A DNA stretch of 34,920 nt, from positions 1 through 34,920 of the forward strand of contig CADEEC010000018.1 in the NCBI GenBank assembly GCA_902826255.1, read 5' to 3'. A program made the position numbers and the translations under genes. The notes under the pieces are model-generated. The model did not search any database and was not told the DNA's origin. It worked only from the letters and a program-made list of their open reading frames with translations. The stretch is from an uncultured Hyphomicrobiales bacterium. GTDB lineage: Bacteria > Pseudomonadota > Alphaproteobacteria > Rhizobiales > Hyphomicrobiaceae. This document shows positions 1 through 9,867 of the stretch, one piece after another. Position 1 is the first letter of the stretch; every line of letters starts with the position of its first letter.

Positions 1-166
1 ACCTGAGAGATTTCAGCGGAAGCGAGCCTCCCGCCTTACCCCTTCGGTGAGCCGGTGGCGAAACCGGCTGCTTTCCAGAGTGCCATCAATCTGCGGTCCT
101 TTTGCCTGAGAGGTTCCGGGGGCGGTTGCTCCTTCGGCGCCGGCACAAGACCGATCTCTTCCGCAG
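1..166 (-). promoter_or_regulatory. Tandem glycine riboswitch (second aptamer cut by window edge)
   Basis: Read on the minus strand, this stretch carries two copies of the glycine aptamer core. Aptamer 1 (166 down to 91) is closed by a P1 stem, CTGCGG with CCGCAG, and contains GCCGAAGGAGCAA followed by CTCTCAGGCAAAAGGAC, both hallmarks of the family. Aptamer 2 starts near 80 and contains CACCGAAGGGGTAAGGC and then CTCTCAGGT, where the window ends. Tandem glycine riboswitches usually switch on glycine-cleavage genes (gcvT-gcvH-gcvP) when glycine is high, so the controlled gene should lie just left of the window on the minus strand; that gene is not visible. The promoter is probably between 167 and 236, but I could not identify its boxes. 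Confidence 0.9.
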
Positions 167-236
167 ATCTCGATTGGCGACGTGATGATAGGTGGCCCGC
201 ATCGCAAGTCAATGGACTAGCTGCCGAGGCGGTATG

Positions 237-989
237 TCATTCGCTCAAAAGTGTCGTGCGGGTCTTGAGAAACCGGAGTGCGAGAAAGGCCGTCAGCGTC
301 ACCACACCCAGCGCCACCCAGGCGAAATCTTCATCCAGCCAGACGCCGAAAGGCTCGTGCTGCACGAACACGTCCAGAGTCACCTCCAGAACGAAGAAGC
401 TCGCTCCTACGGCGAGAAGCCCATTGTACTCGCGCCGTAGCAGGAATGGCAGCGAGAACGGCCGGTTCGGGGGCCTCCAATGCGACAACCTCGGCAATAT
501 CGCCGGCACGCGCGCCGCCCACGTGCGATAGGCATCACCGAACTTCTCCTCCAGATAGGATTCCTCAGCCGCGATCACGCGCTCGATGTACAGCCAGTAG
601 CACAGCGTGAAGATCGCGATCAGCCACCACACCTTCACGCACAGAAGCACACCGAGGATGGCAATAAAGTTCCCGGCGTACAGCGGATTGCGCATGATGG
701 AGTACATGCCGGTGGTGTTGAGTTCGCTGGCCCGCTGCGCAAGCGTGTTGCGGCCCGATGTGCCCGGAGGAACAAAGCCGACGGTGAACCAGCGAACGGC
801 GAGGCCCGTGAAGGAAACGAGCACCGAAACGTAGAACACGAGGTGCTCTGCCGCGGGCCCAATCGCCTCAGAGACGCGTCGCCCTTCCGGTAGAGCCAGC
901 ACGATCAGTGGAATGAGTCCAAGGGGAACGTAGCTGCGCCAGCGGAACAGGAAGGCACCCTCGCGCGCAAGGCGGTCGCGTATCAACAT
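237..989 (-). CDS. Isoprenylcysteine carboxyl methyltransferase (ICMT/PEMT)-like integral membrane protein
   Basis: This encodes 250 aa with about six hydrophobic segments. The C-terminal half carries the signature of the ICMT/phospholipid methyltransferase superfamily: an RNPLYAGNF motif, then EESYLEEKFGDAY and a W/P-rich segment, the elements that bind S-adenosylmethionine at the membrane face. Members methylate prenylated cysteines, phospholipids or lipid A phosphates, and the substrate cannot be told from sequence. I chose the ATG at 989, which has AGGAACAGG just upstream, over an in-frame GTG at 1034 with a poorer site. The protein extends past the methyltransferase core with an extra C-terminal pair of hydrophobic segments. 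It stands alone between the riboswitch leader and a lipoprotein gene on the same strand, 77 bp away. Confidence 0.75.
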   Translation of the reverse strand: MLIRDRLAREGAFLFRWRSYVPLGLIPLIVLALPEGRRVSEAIGPAAEHLVFYVSVLVSFTGLAVRWFTVGFVPPGTSGRNTLAQRASELNTTGMYSIMRNPLYAGNFIAILGVLLCVKVWWLIAIFTLCYWLYIERVIAAEESYLEEKFGDAYRTWAARVPAILPRLSHWRPPNRPFSLPFLLRREYNGLLAVGASFFVLEVTLDVFVQHEPFGVWLDEDFAWVALGVVTLTAFLALRFLKTRTTLLSE

Positions 990-1066
990 GGCCCTGTTCC
1001 TTCTGACGTCTGGACCGCCGTCTGGAGACTTCACCCCAACCCTAGTCCGGCGGCAGGTTTGCAGGG

Positions 1067-1729
1067 TCAGCCGGCGCCCGGTGCCGTCCGGTCAAAGCCG
1101 ACGAACACCTCGAACTCGCCGGGACGCGAGCCTTCGGGAATATTGAAGGTGACCGTGCGAACGATGGAGAAATAGCCGATCGGATTGTCGACCGCGACGT
1201 CGACCTCAACCCTGGCCTTGTCATTGACGATACGCTCGCGCTTCGCGTCGGCCACGAACACGTTGACCGGCAGCGACACGCGACCCGTCTTGCCCTTCTG
1301 GCCGAGAAGCACGCGGCCGGAGAAGCCGAATCTCACCGTCACGCGCCCCGGCTCGATGTTGCACTCGCGTGCCGTCTTGGTGATCTCGCCGCGATGCATC
1401 ACCGCCAAGGCGTCACCGGCGCGGCCCTGCTCATAGATCGTGACGTAGCCGTCGCGTGACCAGATGCTGACGCGCGGGCACCCGTGGGCGATCTCACCGC
1501 CGCCGCTCGCCAGGGTTCCGGGCTCTGACTTCGCCGCAGCTAGAAGCTGGCCTTCGCTGACCGAGCCGACCTCGCTGTTTGGGGACGCGCTCTTTTTGTT
1601 GCCGAACCAGCCGCCGCCGATCCCCGACGTGAGGGATGACATGCCGCACGCGCTGAGTGCGGTCACGGCCGTGGCGAGCACGGCGAACCTCGCGAGCGAG
1701 GTCAAGGCCTTACGAGCCAATTGCGTCAC
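1067..1729 (-). CDS. Predicted lipoprotein of unknown function
   Basis: This 220-aa protein starts with a basic, hydrophobic signal peptide ending in a lipobox (ALSAC, Cys near residue 28), so it should be lipid-anchored, facing the periplasm. The mature part begins with a low-complexity Gly/Ser linker. It is followed by a compact domain with two more cysteines (in HGCPRV and RECNIEP) and alternating beta-like segments rich in Val. I do not recognise a named domain. The start is a GTG with AGGGG six bases upstream. It is divergent from ispH, and the 169 bp between them should hold both promoters. A conserved alphaproteobacterial envelope lipoprotein is the most likely identity. Confidence 0.7.
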   Translation of the reverse strand: MTQLARKALTSLARFAVLATAVTALSACGMSSLTSGIGGGWFGNKKSASPNSEVGSVSEGQLLAAAKSEPGTLASGGGEIAHGCPRVSIWSRDGYVTIYEQGRAGDALAVMHRGEITKTARECNIEPGRVTVRFGFSGRVLLGQKGKTGRVSLPVNVFVADAKRERIVNDKARVEVDVAVDNPIGYFSIVRTVTFNIPEGSRPGEFEVFVGFDRTAPGAG

Positions 1730-1898
1730 GTCGCCCCTGTCCGAACACTTGCCCGGTCTCTCGTGGACCGGTATTCCCTACCCAGCAAGTCAACTGAACG
1801 ACCGCTGGCCCAAAGTCCGGTGATTCGGACTGTACTGCGATCGGTACCCCCGGCCAAGCACGCCGAGTACGAACCAAGAGCGAACAGTCCGCCATTCC

Positions 1899-2885
1899 AT
1901 GTCCCAGTCAACCAGCCCCAGTCCGAGCGCCCGCCCTCCGCTCAAAATATTGCTGGCCGCCCCGCGCGGCTTCTGCGCCGGTGTGGACCGCGCCATCAAG
2001 ATCGTCGAGCTGGCGCTCAAGAAGTTCGGGGCGCCCGTCTTTGTGCGCCACGAAATCGTCCATAACCGTCACGTCGTGGACTCTCTCAGGGCAAAAGGCG
2101 CCATTTTTGTGGAGGAGCTGGACGAGATTCCGGATACCGGCGCCCCCGTGATCTTTTCGGCACATGGGGTGCCGAAATCCGTGCCCGCCGACGCCCGCCG
2201 GCGAAATCTCTTCTACCTGGACGCCACCTGTCCGCTTGTGTCGAAAGTCCATACTGAGGCCCGCATCCACCACGAGGAAGGGCTCGAAATCGTCCTGATC
2301 GGTCACGCTGGCCACCCGGAGGTGATCGGCACGCTGGGCCAGCTCCCCGCCGGTGCCGCCACCCTGGTCGAGACCCCCGAGGACGCTCGAGCGTTCACGC
2401 CCGTGGACCCGAAGCGTCTTGCCTTCATCACGCAGACCACCCTCTCCGTCGACGACACGGCCGCCATCGTTGCAATCCTCAAGGACCGCTTTCCGGCCAT
2501 CGTCGGCCCACGCAAGGAAGACATCTGCTACGCCACCACCAATCGCCAAGCCGCGGTCAAGGCCATAGCGCCCGCCTGTGATGCGCTGATCGTGGTGGGC
2601 GCACCCAACAGTTCCAATTCGCTACGCCTCGTCGAGGTGTCCGAGCGTGCGGGTTGCCCGAAGTCCGTCCTGCTGCAGCGCGGCCGCGATATCCTTTGGG
2701 CCGACTTCGACGGCATCGGCACCCTCGGCATTACAGCCGGTGCCTCGGCTCCAGAGGAGCTGGTCGATGAAATCATCGACGCATTCCGCGAGCGCTTCGA
2801 CGTAACCGTGGAATCAGTCGTATCCACGGAAGAAAGAATCGCCTTCAACGTCCCGCGCGAGTTGCGGGAGGCTGTGCCATCCTGA
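1899..2885 (+). CDS. ispH: 4-hydroxy-3-methylbut-2-enyl diphosphate reductase (IspH/LytB)
   Basis: IspH is the last enzyme of the MEP (non-mevalonate) isoprenoid pathway and reduces HMBPP to IPP and DMAPP with a [4Fe-4S] cluster. The 328-aa product has the three cluster cysteines: Cys26 in PRGFCAGV, Cys111 in DATCPLV and Cys210 in [10 protein letters not shown]. It also has the catalytic Glu in the HPEV motif (Glu141) and the phosphate-binding SNSxRL motif near residue 240. Length is normal for the family. The ATG at 1899 follows a weak ribosome-binding site; the extra approximately 12 N-terminal Ser/Pro residues are not conserved in the family. It is followed 14 bp later by thrB and then rnhA, an arrangement common in Hyphomicrobiales and probably one transcript. 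Confidence 0.97.
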   Translation: MSQSTSPSPSARPPLKILLAAPRGFCAGVDRAIKIVELALKKFGAPVFVRHEIVHNRHVVDSLRAKGAIFVEELDEIPDTGAPVIFSAHGVPKSVPADARRRNLFYLDATCPLVSKVHTEARIHHEEGLEIVLIGHAGHPEVIGTLGQLPAGAATLVETPEDARAFTPVDPKRLAFITQTTLSVDDTAAIVAILKDRFPAIVGPRKEDICYATTNRQAAVKAIAPACDALIVVGAPNSSNSLRLVEVSERAGCPKSVLLQRGRDILWADFDGIGTLGITAGASAPEELVDEIIDAFRERFDVTVESVVSTEERIAFNVPRELREAVPS

Positions 2886-2899
2886 TTTAGAGGCCTGCC

Positions 2900-3871
2900 A
2901 TGGCGGTTTACACGGAAGTCTCCGACGATGATCTGGCGGCCTTCATCGCCAGCTATGGCCTTGGCACGCTTGTGTCCTACAAGGGGATCGCAGAGGGCGT
3001 CGAGAACACCAACTACTTGCTCCAAACCAGCAAAGGCCCCTACTTTCTCACACTCTATGAGAAGCGCACCTCGCCGGCGGACCTCCCGTTCTTCCTCGGT
3101 CTTATGGAGCACCTCGCCAAGGCAGGCCTCAACTGCCCAACTCCGGTGCACGACATCGACGGCCAGATGTTGAGGACCTTGGCAGGCCGTCCGGCAGCTA
3201 TCGTGACGTTCCTCGAAGGCGTCTGGATAAGACGGCCGCAAGTGCGCCACTGCCAGGCTGTGGGCGAAGCTTTGGCGAAACTTCATCTTGCCGGCCGCGG
3301 TTTCGATCTCACGCGCGCCAACGCGCTGGGCCCTACCGGCTGGCGGCCACTGTATCGCAACTTCGCCGATCGGGCCCGTGAGATCTCATCCGAACTGCCC
3401 GACCTCATCGAACGCGAACTCTCGGCTCTCGAAGCAGCGTGGCCCGCCGGTCTGCAGCAAGGCATCATTCACGCCGACCTGTTTCCCGACAACGTGTTCT
3501 TCCTGGGCGAGCGTCTGTCAGGACTCATCGATTTCTACTTCGCGTGCAACGACGCGCTCGCTTATGACGTCGCCATCACGCTCAATGCCTGGTGCTTCGA
3601 GAGCGATTATTCCTTCAACGTGACCAAGGCCCAGGCCCTATTGAAGGGCTATCAAAGCGTTCGCCCGCTCTCGGCAGCCGAGCGGCATGCGCTGCCGATC
3701 CTCGCGCGCGGCGCCGCGCTGCGCTTCCTGCTCACCCGCGCCTATGACTGGTTGCACACCGCCAGCGACGCCCTCGTCAGCCGCAAGGATCCGATGGAAT
3801 ACGTCCGCCGCCTCAAATTCCATTGCGCCGTGCAATCCCCGGCAGACTACGGCCTCGAGGCCGCGCGATGA
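2900..3871 (+). CDS. thrB: Homoserine kinase, aminoglycoside-phosphotransferase-like type
   Basis: This 323-aa protein belongs to the APH/choline-kinase fold family that serves as homoserine kinase in many alphaproteobacteria. It phosphorylates L-homoserine in threonine synthesis and is unrelated to the GHMP-type ThrB of E. coli. Visible motifs are the N-terminal nucleotide loop (GVENTNYLL, residues 33-41), the catalytic loop HADLFPDN (191-198, catalytic Asp193, metal-binding Asn198) and the second metal-binding Asp211 in LIDF. The start is ATG with GAGG eight bases upstream. It sits between ispH (14 bp) and rnhA, whose ATG overlaps its stop as ATGA, so translation of the two is probably coupled. 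Confidence 0.93.
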   Translation: MAVYTEVSDDDLAAFIASYGLGTLVSYKGIAEGVENTNYLLQTSKGPYFLTLYEKRTSPADLPFFLGLMEHLAKAGLNCPTPVHDIDGQMLRTLAGRPAAIVTFLEGVWIRRPQVRHCQAVGEALAKLHLAGRGFDLTRANALGPTGWRPLYRNFADRAREISSELPDLIERELSALEAAWPAGLQQGIIHADLFPDNVFFLGERLSGLIDFYFACNDALAYDVAITLNAWCFESDYSFNVTKAQALLKGYQSVRPLSAAERHALPILARGAALRFLLTRAYDWLHTASDALVSRKDPMEYVRRLKFHCAVQSPADYGLEAAR

Positions 3872-4323
3872 CGGCGAAGTCTCCCACTGTCGTCTATACC
3901 GACGGCGCGTGCGCGGGAAACCCAGGTCCGGGCGGCTGGGGCGCAATCCTTATCTGGAACGGCCACCGCAAGGAGATGTCCGGCGGCGAAGGTGCCACCA
4001 CGAACAATCGCATGGAGCTGATGGCCGCGATTTCCGCGCTGGAAGCGTTGAACGAACACACGGAAGTCGAATTGCACACCGACTCTGAATATGTCCAAAA
4101 GGGCATCAGCAGCTGGATTCACGGCTGGAAGCGAAAGAACTGGCGCACCGCCGCCGGCACACCCGTCAAGAATGCTGAGCTTTGGAAACGCCTCGACGCG
4201 GCCCAGGCCCGCCACGCCGTGAAATGGCTTTGGGTGCGCGGTCACGCTGGACATGTCGAGAATGAGCGCGCCGATGAACTCGCACGCGAGGGCATGGCGC
4301 CGTTCTTGAAACGACGCGGCTAA
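3868..4323 (+). CDS. rnhA: Ribonuclease HI
   Basis: RNase HI cuts the RNA strand of RNA-DNA hybrids such as R-loops and Okazaki primers. The 151-aa product has all four metal-binding acidic residues, Asp12 in YTDGAC, Glu50 in NRMEL, Asp72 in TDSEY and Asp136 in RADEL, and the catalytic His126 in VRGHAGH. Length is typical, with no N-terminal hybrid-binding domain. I use the ATG at 3868 because it overlaps the thrB stop (ATGA) and puts YTDGA at the usual distance from the N terminus; an upstream in-frame extension would lie inside thrB. Its stop is only two bases from the convergent stop of tadC, and no terminator is visible between them. Confidence 0.96.
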   Translation: MTAKSPTVVYTDGACAGNPGPGGWGAILIWNGHRKEMSGGEGATTNNRMELMAAISALEALNEHTEVELHTDSEYVQKGISSWIHGWKRKNWRTAAGTPVKNAELWKRLDAAQARHAVKWLWVRGHAGHVENERADELAREGMAPFLKRRG

Positions 4324-4325
4324 GC

Positions 4326-5291
4326 CTACTGGTAGTTGAACACCTGGATGATCGCCGGCCCAAGGATCACGACAAACAGCACGGGCAGGAAGAACACGAT
4401 CATCGGCACGGTCAGCTTGGGCGGCAGTGCAGCGGCCTTCTTCTCCGCTTCCGACATGCGCATGTCGCGGTTTTCACGCGCCATCACCCGCAGCGCCTGC
4501 CCCACCGGCGTACCGTAGCGCTCGGCCTGGATCAGCGCCGTGGCCACCGCCTTGATGCCCGGAATGCCCGTGCGCTTGCCGAGGTTCTCGAAGGCTTGCC
4601 TGCGATCTTGTAGATACGAAAGCTCCGCGGTCGTGAGGCTCAGTTCTTCGGCAAGCTCGAGCGATGTGGCGCCGACCTCGCCTGCAACCTTCTGGAATGC
4701 TGCCTCCGTCGACATTCCGGATTGCACGCAGATCAGAAGCATATCGAGAGAGTCCGGGAATGCGTCCTTGATCGAGGTCTGCCGGCGCTGCACCAGGTTC
4801 TGAATGAAGAAATTCGGCAGGTAGAAGCCGATATAGCCCGCACCCAGCGCCAAGCCGAGATTCACAATGATCGGATAGTCGTGATCCAGGAGCAGGTAGG
4901 CAAAAGCCAGGATGGCCACGATCACCGGCATCGCGACGCGAAAGAACATATACGTCACGAGCGGCGCCTGACCGCGCAGACCGGCCATCTTCAACCTGTC
5001 GCGCACCTCCTCGGAGTCGAACACGCTGCGAAGATTGAAGCGGTCGACGATCTCCTGCATGAAGCCTTTTGGCGTCGACCGCAAACGGCCCTGTCCATCC
5101 TTCTTCGAAAGATCGGCAAGCCGCGCTGCCCGCATCTTGTCGCGCTCGGTCGCCATGACCTGCATGCGCGCATCGAGGCGATCACGGTTCAGGACCGGCA
5201 TGAGCACCGTAAGAGCCGTCGCAAAGGCGGCGACCGCGGCAAGCACGGTCACCACGACTTGCGGCTGCATCAGTGCGAATACGGTATCCAT
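4326..5291 (-). CDS. tadC: Tad/Flp pilus inner-membrane platform protein TadC
   Basis: TadC is one of the two GspF-like membrane proteins forming the inner-membrane platform of the tight-adherence (Tad, Flp-type IVb) pilus machine, where it couples the TadA ATPase to pilus assembly. The 321-aa protein has an N-terminal membrane anchor, a cytoplasmic stretch, two central hydrophobic segments, the conserved GspF-type domain (SLDMLLICVQSGMS and later EAEKKAAALPPKL) and a C-terminal membrane segment ending in FNYQ. The start ATG at 5291 has GGTGAG just upstream. It is the last gene of the minus-strand cpa/tad run, 42 bp after tadB, and ends 2 bp from the convergent rnhA stop. Confidence 0.92.
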   Translation of the reverse strand: MDTVFALMQPQVVVTVLAAVAAFATALTVLMPVLNRDRLDARMQVMATERDKMRAARLADLSKKDGQGRLRSTPKGFMQEIVDRFNLRSVFDSEEVRDRLKMAGLRGQAPLVTYMFFRVAMPVIVAILAFAYLLLDHDYPIIVNLGLALGAGYIGFYLPNFFIQNLVQRRQTSIKDAFPDSLDMLLICVQSGMSTEAAFQKVAGEVGATSLELAEELSLTTAELSYLQDRRQAFENLGKRTGIPGIKAVATALIQAERYGTPVGQALRVMARENRDMRMSEAEKKAAALPPKLTVPMIVFFLPVLFVVILGPAIIQVFNYQ

Positions 5292-5333
5292 GTTCTCACC
5301 GCTCGGCGTTCATCCCGGTCTGGATGTCACGCC

Positions 5334-6321
5334 CTAGTACTTGAAGTTGATCATCTTCCTCATCACGAGCACACCGCACGTCATCCAGCATCCGGCCGCG
5401 GCCAGCAAGAACTGGCCGAACTTGGTCGTCCAGAGCAGCGCTATGTAGGACGGGGTTGTGATGTAGACGAGGATCATCACGATGAAGGGCAATGCACCGA
5501 GAACCGCCGCGGAGGCCTTTGCTTCCGCAGACAGCGCGCGCACCTTGGCCTGCAATCTCTTGCGATCGCGCAGAACGCCCGACAAGTTGCCCAACGCCTC
5601 GGAGAGATTGCCGCCGGCTTGCTGCTGAATAGCGATGACGATCGCGAAAAACCGGACCTCCGGCAGCGGCACACGCACCATCATTTTCTCGAAAGCCTCG
5701 CCGAGGGGAACCCCTACGCGCTGCTGTTCCACAAGCTCTGTGAACTCACCCGAGATAGGTTGGGGTGACTCGCGCGCAATGATGTTCAAACACTCGATGA
5801 GCGGCAGGCCCGATTTGACGCCGCGGACGATAATGTCGATGGAGTTCGCAAACTCGTCGGTGAATTTGTACTGGCGACGCTTGGTAATGCGCGCAACAAT
5901 CCATCGGGGCAGGCCAAGAACACCCACAAAGGCAGCAAGTATGGGAACGATAATAGGCAGATTGGGCGCCGCAGCCCAGGCGCCGAGGCCAACGATGGCG
6001 CCGCACGCCAGGCTGGCTAACCAGAACGAGCGCGGAGAGATATCAAGGCCTGCACGCTGCAGCCGCAAGCGCAAGGTCACCTTCTCGCGCTGCTTCTGCC
6101 GATCCTCGAGTTCCTTGAGGGTTTCGGCAACCTGCCGGCGCCGGTTGTTTGCAACCTCGACCTGCTGCTTGATCCCGACGCGACGCCCCTTGTTCTCGGT
6201 CGCAGCCTGAATGCGCTTGTCGGTGCGATCGCCGGAAATATAGGGATAAATCAGCAAATAGACGACGGCACCCGCCGACACCGCGGCGAGCGCCAACATT
6301 GCGAGCAGCAGAAGATCGTTG

Positions 6322-6335
<14 letters not shown>
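5334..6335 (-). CDS. tadB: Tad/Flp pilus inner-membrane platform protein TadB
   Basis: This is the partner of TadC in the inner-membrane platform of the Tad pilus. The 333-aa protein has an N-terminal membrane segment (residues about 7-27), a basic cytoplasmic linker rich in Lys/Gln, two hydrophobic segments, and the GspF-like domain with the conserved NSIDIIVRGVKSGLPL and QQQAGGNLSEAL motifs. It ends with two C-terminal membrane segments. I chose the ATG at 6335 (MRVDNN), which overlaps the end of cpaF by 14 bases, because the membrane anchor then lies at the N terminus as in the family. Reading further upstream would be inside cpaF. The overlap implies translational coupling with the ATPase gene. 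Confidence 0.92.
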
Positions 6336-7788
<1,453 letters not shown>

Positions 7789-7800
7789 CGCTTGCTTTCC

Positions 7801-9105
7801 TTAACGCTTGAGCCTGAGCTTCTCGAGGATGGGTGCGAGAGCCGAGGGCTTCTTTTCTTCCTTGGGTTCCCGGCGATGCGCCAGCGCCAGCGCCAGTTCA
7901 CGAAACTGCTGCGCGGCCTTGGCCTTCGCCGAATGCTCTTCGATCATCTGCCCGTTGTTGGCCGCCAGCCCGAACGTCTCGCTGTCAAACTCGATGACCT
8001 GCATGGGCACAATCTCGAGCGCGGAGGCGAATTCCTTTACGGAGATTTCAGGCCGCTTCGGGGTCTTTGCCATGTTGATGACGAGATGCGGAGGACCGTC
8101 GTTGTTGCGCGATTGCTTCAGGAGATCCACGAGGTTCTTCGCGTTGCGCAGGTTCGCGAGATCAGGCACTGCCGTGATGACAATCTCGTCCGCCTGCAGC
8201 AGCACGCGTTTCACCCATGGCGTCCACGTGTGTGGCAGGTCGACCGCAACGAAGGGTACGTTCTGGCGGACGATGTCGAGCACCGTATCGCAGGCCTCCG
8301 CCGATATGTCGTAGTCGCGATCCAGCACGACTGGCGCCGCAAAGATGCTCAGGCGCTCGGAACACTTGGTGAGCAGGCGATCGAGCAGCACCTCGTCGAG
8401 GCGCTCCGGGCTTTGCAGGGCTTCCGCGATGCCTTGCACAGGATCCTGGTTGAAATCGAGACCTGTGGTCCCGAAGGCCAGATCAAGATCGGCTACGACA
8501 ACGTTGGATTTCAACAGCTCTGACATGCACCACGCCGCGTTGTGGCACACCGTGCTGGAGCCGACGCCACCCTTGGCACCGATGAAGGCGATGATATTGC
8601 CGACCGGATCGGTAGCCGGATCGTTGTAGAGACCGGAAAGCGCTTCGATGAACTGCATCGCCCCGATGGGAGCGATCAAATATTCGCTGACACCCCGCCT
8701 CACGAGCTCGCGGTACAGCAGCACATCGTTGACATGGCCGATAACGACCACCTTGGTGCCGGAATCGCAGCTCTCCGCAAGGCGATCGAGCTCCGTCAGC
8801 ATCTGCGCCTTTGGAAGCGTCGTCTCCACGATGATCAGGTTCGGCGTCGGGCTCTCCAAGTAGTGCGCGACGGCCGCTGGCGCCCCACCCATGTGAACGC
8901 TGACGTGCGACTTGGCCAGGCGGCGGTCCGCCGTGGCCGCCTGTAGAGCCTCTGCCGTTCTCGGGTCCTCGCAGAAGGCCTGGATGGAGATCCGCGGAAT
9001 CGGCCGTGCTTTTGACGGCGCAGGCGCGTCGTACTCCTCGCCCTGAATCGCCAGGTCTGTGCCCGCTTGCATGTCGTGGGCCGCACTTGAAGCGTGATTG
9101 CTCAT
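7801..9105 (-). CDS. cpaE: Tad pilus localisation protein CpaE/TadZ (MinD/ParA-like)
   Basis: CpaE/TadZ proteins mark the cell pole or patch where the Tad machine is built. The 434-aa product has an atypical receiver-like domain (about residues 38-160) followed by a MinD/ParA-type P-loop domain. The P-loop is KGGVGSST (178-185), in which the second Lys of the usual KGGVGKTT is replaced by Ser. Other nucleotide-site elements are DLDLAFGT and VDLPHTW. Such degenerate P-loops occur in TadZ proteins. The start ATG at 9105 has GAGG upstream. It lies between cpaD (11 bp) and cpaF (12 bp). The C terminus is Lys/Arg-rich. Confidence 0.93.
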   Translation of the reverse strand: MSNHASSAAHDMQAGTDLAIQGEEYDAPAPSKARPIPRISIQAFCEDPRTAEALQAATADRRLAKSHVSVHMGGAPAAVAHYLESPTPNLIIVETTLPKAQMLTELDRLAESCDSGTKVVVIGHVNDVLLYRELVRRGVSEYLIAPIGAMQFIEALSGLYNDPATDPVGNIIAFIGAKGGVGSSTVCHNAAWCMSELLKSNVVVADLDLAFGTTGLDFNQDPVQGIAEALQSPERLDEVLLDRLLTKCSERLSIFAAPVVLDRDYDISAEACDTVLDIVRQNVPFVAVDLPHTWTPWVKRVLLQADEIVITAVPDLANLRNAKNLVDLLKQSRNNDGPPHLVINMAKTPKRPEISVKEFASALEIVPMQVIEFDSETFGLAANNGQMIEEHSAKAKAAQQFRELALALAHRREPKEEKKPSALAPILEKLRLKR

Positions 9106-9116
9106 GACGAACCTCG

Positions 9117-9845
9117 TTATTGACCCTTGACCCGCGCACTCTCATCGCCGCCCTTATCGGACACCGTCGTGCGGCCATCGCGATAGCGGTCCATGACCTC
9201 GATGCGCCGCTGGCTATCCGCCGGTGCCATGGTGCGCGGACCGAGCAGGTCTGCCGGATTGGCAATCTGGACTGCAAGGTTGCGCTGCGTGGCGCATCCG
9301 AAGTTCGGATATGGCAGATTGCGAGTGTCCTCGCCGAGGTTCGTCGGCCAATGCCCGCATTCGGGGGCCTCTGCAATGTACCTCAGATAGGCAAGCCGAA
9401 TGGGCGCAGTCGCATCCCTGGATCCATTGTAGGGCTGCATGGCGATGTCGCCTTCGGCAAAGCCGAAGTCGTTTATGATCTGACGCATATGCGCGACCGC
9501 ACGCATCGATGCACCCTCGTTGGGCGAACCGGTCGGCACCGCGATCACGAGCTTGCTGTTGCCGCTGTCGCGATTGCGATAGCGCGCAAGAAAGTCGGAG
9601 AGCTGGGCGGCTTGTCCGGGCGAAAGACCCGCGGCTCCGCTCGAAACACGGATGTTCATGGTCGACGGCTGCTGCGATACCAGGATCGGATGCCGCTGCG
9701 CCGAGTCGACAAGCACCCACCCCGCAACGTGCGAGCCGGGCTCGTGCAGGCGACAACCGGCAAGGGCGGCCACCGCAAGCATGGAGAGTGAAATTCGCCG
9801 GGCCGTCGATCCCAAACCCGAACCTGGTGTGCGCAGAGCACTCAT
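9117..9845 (-). CDS. cpaD: Tad pilus lipoprotein CpaD
   Basis: CpaD is an outer-membrane-associated lipoprotein that works with the CpaC secretin in Tad pilus export. The 242-aa protein has a signal peptide ending in a lipobox (ALAGC, Cys near residue 31), then the CpaD domain with the RHPILVSQQPSTM segment and two cysteine-containing C-terminal motifs (PECGHWPTN and PNFGCATQRNLAVQIANP) characteristic of the family. Two in-frame ATGs lie six bases apart. I use the downstream one at 9845 because GGAGG sits seven bases before it, whereas the upstream ATG at 9851 almost touches the Shine-Dalgarno sequence. It follows cpaC by 22 bp and precedes cpaE by 11 bp. Confidence 0.92.
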   Translation of the reverse strand: MSALRTPGSGLGSTARRISLSMLAVAALAGCRLHEPGSHVAGWVLVDSAQRHPILVSQQPSTMNIRVSSGAAGLSPGQAAQLSDFLARYRNRDSGNSKLVIAVPTGSPNEGASMRAVAHMRQIINDFGFAEGDIAMQPYNGSRDATAPIRLAYLRYIAEAPECGHWPTNLGEDTRNLPYPNFGCATQRNLAVQIANPADLLGPRTMAPADSQRRIEVMDRYRDGRTTVSDKGGDESARVKGQ

Positions 9846-9867
9846 AATCATTCCTCCAAAGTCCGGA

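Noticed and set aside
1730..1898. Promoter boxes between the lipoprotein gene and ispH
   Set aside because: The divergent promoters must be here, but I could not pick -35/-10 pairs that stand out from background.
4722..5768. Long plus-strand open frame opposite tadC and tadB
   Set aside because: Its product is His/Arg/Gln-rich without domain features, and it is fully antisense to two convincing Tad membrane proteins; it is a codon-bias shadow.
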